Assembly: GCA_022701985.1 (NCBI GenBank)
Contig: JAKONK010000089.1
Location: forward strand, 1-35,703
DNA length: 35,703 nt
Direction of reading: 5' to 3'
DNA from: Actinomycetales bacterium
GTDB taxonomy: Bacteria; Actinomycetota; Actinomycetes; Actinomycetales; Quadrisphaeraceae
The notes beneath the pieces are model-generated. The model saw only the letters and a program-made list of their open reading frames with translations, made no database searches and was not told where the DNA came from. How positions within the stretch are numbered: position 1 is the first letter of the stretch; each line of letters begins with the position of its first letter. The position numbers were made by a program, and so were the translations under genes. Of this stretch, positions 31,655 through 35,703 are shown piece by piece.

Positions 31655-32437
31655 TCACTGAGTGCTGTCGAGGATCAGTCGGGTTGCCTCCTGCGGTGCG
31701 TCCCACTGTGGAAAATGGCCGCACCGCTCGAACCAGTGCAGCTCCGCGTCGGGGAAGAGCTCCACAGCACGTGCGGCCTGTTTCGGCACGGTCACCAAGT
31801 CGCGACGCCCCCAACCGATCGTGACCCGGCCGGGGGCGGTGCCAGCAGGCGCACCCTGTTGCCTGGGCCCGTGGATCAGGGCGTCCAGGGCCGCGCCAGT
31901 CGCCGGGGAGTCGGCCAGCCCACGCACGTCCGGCAGCACGGTCTCGCGCGAGAGCGTCCAGGGCCGCGCTGACAACTGCGCCAGCAGCAGCGTCCTGCCC
32001 ACCGAGCTGCCGAGCAGTGCTGGCAACAGGGGCCGTAGTGCTCGCACCAGCTTGATCGAGGGTCGCAGCGTGGCGCCGAAGACGAAGACCTCGCGGTCGT
32101 TCCAGAAGCCGCCCGGGTCCAAGGCCACGGTGTCGCCGCCGAGTCCCCGCCGCGCGAGCTCGAGCACCATCCGGCCGCCCATCGACTGGCCGACGGTCGA
32201 GACCCCGTCCAGCCCCTGTTCGCGGATGAAGTCCGCGACGGAGTCAGTCAAGGTGGCGATCGAGACCTCGCCGGTCAAGGGCGGTGTCTCACCGAACCCT
32301 GGTAGATCGACGGCGATGACCTCACGGTGCTCGGCCAGTTCGTCGAGGATCGGAGACCAAGATCGCCATCCTGCACCCAGACCGTGGACGAGTAGCAGCG
32401 GGTGGCCGCTCCCTCGTCTTACGTGATTCAACGCCAC
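31655..32437 (-). CDS. Alpha/beta fold hydrolase
   Basis: About 260 residues. The oxyanion region is LLLVHGLGAGWRSW, the nucleophile elbow GQSMGGRM (Ser), the acid is Asp in GWGRRDLVTVP and the base is His in ERCGHFPQWDAP. Between these lies a cap region (FWNDREVFVFGATLRP). I place the start at GTG 32437 (VALNHVRRGSG), the usual start for this group. The track's start at 32500 adds 21 codons with third positions mostly A or T and two TTA codons, unlike the gene body. Esterase, epoxide hydrolase or C-C hydrolase activity is possible; substrate unknown. Confidence 0.9.
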   Translation of the reverse strand: MALNHVRRGSGHPLLLVHGLGAGWRSWSPILDELAEHREVIAVDLPGFGETPPLTGEVSIATLTDSVADFIREQGLDGVSTVGQSMGGRMVLELARRGLGGDTVALDPGGFWNDREVFVFGATLRPSIKLVRALRPLLPALLGSSVGRTLLLAQLSARPWTLSRETVLPDVRGLADSPATGAALDALIHGPRQQGAPAGTAPGRVTIGWGRRDLVTVPKQAARAVELFPDAELHWFERCGHFPQWDAPQEATRLILDSTQ

Positions 32438-32801
32438 ACCTGAGAACGCTAACTCACCTCGAGAAACTCGCCCATTAAGAAAAGCGCGTAACGCTGGCAC
32501 TTCCTGACGGCCGCGTGTGAATCAGCGGCGTGTCCCGACAGTCGAACGACGACCGCAACACCCGTCCCGTGCTGTTCGACCCACCCAAGATCTCTCCGGC
32601 CGGGCAGGTCAGTGAGCTCTTCTCCGAAGATCGACCGTGAGAAGGGATCGGTGTCCGGCGAGCACCTACGAGGCAGTGCCGCTGGACGACCGCTGGCCGC
32701 ACGCCTCGGTGGGCGTCGCGGCCACTTGCCGCTCGGGGCCGTCGTTCGTCGCAGTAGGGATGGTCAACCGGCACAGCGACCAGGTCGCTAACGTCGTAGC
32801 G
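32438..32801. other. Divergent intergenic region, lower GC
   Basis: About 364 bp between the hydrolase and PHP genes, including AT-richer stretches (CCATTAAGAAAAGCGCG near 32472) likely to hold promoters for both. No gene is supported. A 17-base string, TGGACGACCGCTGGCCG, at about 32683 recurs at about 34402 in the next long gap. Confidence 0.5.
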
Positions 32802-33671
32802 ATGCTGCCGGCCGATGGTCACGTCCACAGCCAGTTCTCCTGGGACGCCCCCCACGGTGACATGCATGCCACCTGCGCCCGCGCGATGGCCCTCGGACTG
32901 CCCGCCCTGGCCTTCACCGAGCACCTGGACCTGACCCCCTGGACCCTGCGGGCACATCCGGTCCCGCCCGGCTGCCGCGGCCGCGCCGATGCCCGCGGTC
33001 GCTACCTGGGCGAGGCACTTGACGTGGCCGCCCACCTCGAGCGGTTGCTGCGGTGTCAGCAAGCCTTCCCCGGGCTGGTCATCTGGTCGGGGCTGGAGAT
33101 CAGCGAGCCGCACTGGCACCCGCGCGAGGTCGCCGAGGTGGTGGCCGCTGTGAGCCCGCAACGGGTGATTGCCTCGGTGCACGCCTTGGCCGACGTGCAT
33201 CTCGGCGCAGCGGACGGTGGCTACGTGGAGGTCGGTGACGGCTTTGACCAGCGTCCTGCGGTCGAGGTGGTGCGTGCCTACCTGGCTGAGGTGACCGCCA
33301 TGTGCACCAGCCGAGCGCCCTTCGACGTCCTGGGGCACATCGACTACCCGCTGCGCTACTGGCCGAAAGGCGCAGGACCGGTGCCGTGGGAGGAGCTGGC
33401 CGATGACTTCCGTGCGGCCCTGGAGGCTGCGGCCGCCGCTGAGCGGGTGCTGGAGGTCAACACCCGGGTGCCGCTGCCGCCGCGGGTGCTGAGCTGGTGG
33501 CACCAGGCCGGTGGGCAGGCGGTGGTCTTCGGCAGTGACGCTCACCGTCCCCTAGAGCTGGGGCGCGGTCTGGTCGAGGCGGCGGCGATGGTGAGCGCTC
33601 ACGGCTTCGTCCCCGGCCAGAGGCCCTTCGAGCCCTGGCGCCGGGGCCCGGGTCGGGGCGGTGCGCGGTGA
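32802..33671 (+). CDS. PHP domain phosphatase (HisJ-type histidinol-phosphatase-like)
   Basis: About 289 residues. PHP metal ligands appear in order: DGHVHSQFS, AFTEHLD, IASVHAL, DVLGHIDYP and FGSDAHRP, consistent with a trinuclear-metal phosphoesterase. Family members hydrolyse histidinol phosphate or other phosphomonoesters. ATG 32802 puts the first motif right after the start (MLPADGHVHS), as in homologues; ATG 32760 and the track's 32637 are longer alternatives, and no start has a strong ribosome site. No his genes are nearby, so the substrate is uncertain. Confidence 0.9.
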   Translation: MLPADGHVHSQFSWDAPHGDMHATCARAMALGLPALAFTEHLDLTPWTLRAHPVPPGCRGRADARGRYLGEALDVAAHLERLLRCQQAFPGLVIWSGLEISEPHWHPREVAEVVAAVSPQRVIASVHALADVHLGAADGGYVEVGDGFDQRPAVEVVRAYLAEVTAMCTSRAPFDVLGHIDYPLRYWPKGAGPVPWEELADDFRAALEAAAAAERVLEVNTRVPLPPRVLSWWHQAGGQAVVFGSDAHRPLELGRGLVEAAAMVSAHGFVPGQRPFEPWRRGPGRGGAR

Positions 33672-33907
33672 TCGCTTAAGTCGTTGAAGGCTTCTCCGCA
33701 AGGACCCAGTGCTGTGTCGAAGAGGACCGCTGCCCGCCCGCTCCGACGGGGTCAGCGACGGATCGCGGCAGGTGCCGCTGTCCGTCGCAGTTGGGGTCGG
33801 CAACCGAACGGCGCGGTGCTCATCGCGCCCGTCGGGGAGCTTCGCCAGCCCTTCTCGGATGACTCGGCGTTGGCGAGCCAGGTCCTGGCTGAGGTTCTCG
33901 TGACGGT

Positions 33908-34243
33908 TCAGCCCAGAGCCTGCGCGGTGAGCAGCTGCGACGGCAGGTTGTCACCGCTTGCCTCATCCAGTCGCTGGAAGCCCGCTCCCAGTACATCGGC
34001 CAGGTCCGCGGTGTAGATGCCGGCGGTGCCGACGACGACGAGGTCGCTGCTGTCGGCGAGCTCAGCGACCGAGGAAAAGATCTCCGCACGTGAGCCCGAT
34101 CCAGCGCTGTCCGACGTCAGCGTCGTCTTCGTCGCACTGGCCGTCGTGGCGTCAGGGGAAGGGGCGCTGTTGCTGCATGCCGAGAGGGCCAGGACAGCAG
34201 CAGCCACCAGTCCCACAAGCCTTGCGCCGGCGCAGGCCTGCAT
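33908..34243 (-). CDS. Short putative lipoprotein
   Basis: About 111 residues from ATG 34243, with GTG 34270 as a longer option. The signal peptide GARLVGLVAAAVLALSAC ends in a lipobox (LSAC), followed by a Ser/Thr-rich linker. The segment EIFSSVAELADSSDLVVVGTAG resembles the start of a domain common in actinobacterial secreted proteins, but the protein stops soon after it. It may therefore be a 3'-truncated gene. No function can be assigned. Confidence 0.6.
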   Translation of the reverse strand: MQACAGARLVGLVAAAVLALSACSNSAPSPDATTASATKTTLTSDSAGSGSRAEIFSSVAELADSSDLVVVGTAGIYTADLADVLGAGFQRLDEASGDNLPSQLLTAQALG

Positions 34244-34601
34244 AGGGCAGCAGGGTGGCAGCTGGCTCACTGATCATGGGTGTCTCCTCCATGGCGGGCC
34301 CGTGCGGCTGGCGATGTAGGGCAGCGTCGTCCCCGTCAGAGATGACGTGTTGGCGACGCGCCGTGTTGCAGCCCACGGGACGGCCATTCCAGTCATCCCG
34401 GTGGACGACCGCTGGCCGGACGTCGTGCGCCCCCCAAGCCACGTAGGCGATCGACAAGGCTGGTCGTTGCAGTGGCAACGGTCATCCCACGAACTGCGAC
34501 GCACCTCTCCAAGAAACCGAGTGACGGATGGAAGCGGTCGCTGGCCCCAACCACTAGGTACGGCGGCGACGGCTCACCGCGGCCCGGGAATCCGTACAGG
34601 C
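34244..34601. other. Intergenic gap, no supported gene
   Basis: Overlapping short ORFs in several frames, none with a recognisable domain. A TGATCATGGG string at about 34271 recalls the dispersed repeat but without a matching partner. The 17-base string shared with about 32683 is here. Confidence 0.45.
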
Positions 34602-35324
34602 TCAAGGACATAGACGCGGCAGATCCTCGGAGGCGACCCGCTGGAAGACCTCTTGGTGACCCGCATCGTCCTCGAAGGTGAGCATGTCGCCCTCGATCGC
34701 GGCCCAACCTCGCTGGACCGGGACGTTCCACCCAAGCGGAGGACCGCCGGCGCCGTCGTCCAGGGCGCCTCCAACGCGCGCATAGCTGCTGTAGCCGTCG
34801 GAGATGGTGCACACCCCACGGTCAGTGAAGATGACCAACGAGATGCGTCCCTGGGAGTCCGTCGCCGGCCCACCCAGAGGCAGCGCCACGAGCTGTCCAT
34901 CTGAGGTGGCTTGGACGTCGACCCGATAGTTCTCCCCGTCGCACTGAGCCCCGTTGGGCTGGAACAGATACGGCTCAAGGACACCGCTGGCTTGGTAGGC
35001 CCGGTCCCCACGCTCGGTGACGACCTCAACCTCCACGGCGACCGGCTCACCGGTCAGGTCAGCCTCGACCGCGGTCGACAGTCCGTATTCGTCGTTGCCG
35101 GCAAAGCCGTACGTCCCTTTCTTTTACAGGTCGGGCAGTCTGACGGTGGCGTAATAGTCACCACCTTCGAAGGGCAGCACGGTGGTCAGGTCGACGCTGA
35201 CCCCTTCAGGTGCGCCGACATCGCTACAGCCGGTGACCTCGATGGGTGAGGAGTTGAGGCCGAGACAACCGGTAGTCATGAGCACGGGGGTGAGCGCCAA
35301 AGCTGCGTGGTGGGTGCGTCGCAT
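34602..35324 (-). pseudogene. Lipoprotein gene interrupted by one in-frame TAA
   Basis: The 5' part (from ATG 35324) encodes a lipoprotein signal ALALTPVLMTTGC and ends ATVRLPDL at a TAA (35124-35126). The same frame continues without another stop from KKGTYGFAGNDEYG to the end at 34602, about 174 further codons; the track lists only its later portion from GTG 35036. The two parts read as one protein of about 239 residues. A single change such as CAA to TAA would explain the stop. No domain is recognised. It could be a pseudogene, a sequencing error or, less likely, stop readthrough. Confidence 0.65.
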
Positions 35325-35703
35325 AGTCAGTCTCTTCCCTCGGTGCCGCGTCGTTGCTTTGACCGGGAGCTCTAGTGGAAGTGTGTGACGTGGCTCGGCT
35401 CAGCTGCATCGAGGAGAGGCGACGGTCTCGTATCGATCGGCGAACCGGCCTGTGCCTAGACGCTTGGCCCTGCTCCGTGAAGACCTGACGCGTCGTCGAG
35501 GGCCGCCAGGGCCCTCCTCACCGTCAGCGTCTCGTTGACGACCGTCGAGTGAACGACTCACGGCCCTCCAGGCGCTCGTCGTCGCGCTCGGTGCGCGAGT
35601 CTCGTTCGACCTGTCCGGTGGTCCGTCTCACCCGAGGGGCGGTCTGCGGAGATCAGCACCGCTGGCGCGAAGACAGCTCTGCGGAGGTCCCGGGCGGGGA
35701 CGC
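35325..35703. other. Terminal stretch without a supported gene
   Basis: The last 379 bp show no credible coding region. A 7-bp hairpin, GAGGGCC / GGCCCTC, lies at 35498-35516 and could be a terminator for a gene reading in from outside. The first part should hold the promoter of the interrupted lipoprotein gene. Confidence 0.45.

Noticed and set aside
32438-32500. N-terminal extension of the alpha/beta hydrolase with two TTA codons (possible bldA-type control)
   Set aside because: Third-position GC is far below the rest of the gene, so this stretch looks non-coding and the TTA codons are probably not translated.
33684-34016. A 110-codon ORF after the PHP gene, with a stretch vaguely like an anti-anti-sigma strand
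   Set aside because: Resemblance limited to a few residues; it overlaps the minus-strand lipoprotein gene and has poor coding character.
34261-34290. A TGATCATGGG string resembling the dispersed repeat
   Set aside because: Only about 14 bases match, and there is no inverted partner; kept as a possible decayed copy only.
1-35703. CRISPR arrays, insertion sequences, prophage or biosynthetic gene cluster
   Set aside because: No regularly spaced repeats, transposases, phage structural genes or synthase modules were seen in any frame.

Overview
The window is very GC-rich, with strong G/C bias at third codon positions, many GTG starts (one TTG) and 4-bp stop/start overlaps. Its gene content is that of an actinobacterium: a conservon signalling operon, a bacterial proteasome activator (Bpa/PafE) ending in GQYL, a PAC2-family protein, and an Eis-like acetyltransferase. 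A methyl-accepting chemotaxis protein beside several cyclic-di-GMP genes suggests a motile member, perhaps from the Kineosporiales; that taxonomic placement is inference only.

Region 1 (1-9262, + strand) is a polyol/sugar uptake and catabolism locus. It holds the end of a mannitol-type long-chain dehydrogenase, a LacI regulator, an ABC solute-binding lipoprotein, two permeases, an SDR dehydrogenase, a fructose-6-phosphate-aldolase-like transaldolase and two tandem HAD-IIB phosphatases. No ABC ATPase is present. A LacI-type operator lies in front of the regulator, and a perfect 17-bp hairpin separates the binding-protein and permease genes.

Region 2 (9231-12122, - strand) carries a MobA-like nucleotidyltransferase, a zeta-crystallin-type quinone oxidoreductase, bpa and an unrecognised small helical protein.

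Region 3 (12334-18953, + strand) is a four-gene conservon (sensor kinase, roadblock, DUF742 and GTPase; cvnABCD) followed by cysK and cysE. The N-terminus of CysE is encoded by a 9-bp tandem repeat. Convergent to it is a PAC2-family gene (- strand), then an Eis-like GNAT gene (+) and tRNA-Ser(UGA).

Region 4 (21643-29159) is a cyclic-di-GMP and chemotaxis cluster. A minus-strand operon (DUF4383 membrane protein, degenerate-GGDEF/EAL protein, GGDEF protein) is divergent from an MCP and a membrane GGDEF-EAL protein.

Region 5 (29523-31477) is a TetR regulator divergent from an SDR/SnoaL-like gene pair, with two near-identical palindromic operators in the shared promoter region.

Region 6 (31655-35703) is looser, gene-poor and less GC-biased. 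It holds an alpha/beta hydrolase, a PHP-domain phosphatase, a short lipoprotein and a second lipoprotein gene interrupted by one in-frame TAA. Several gaps there exceed 300 bp. A dispersed repeat with core TGATCATGGA occurs as inverted pairs in two intergenic gaps (1239-1499 and 19978-20133).
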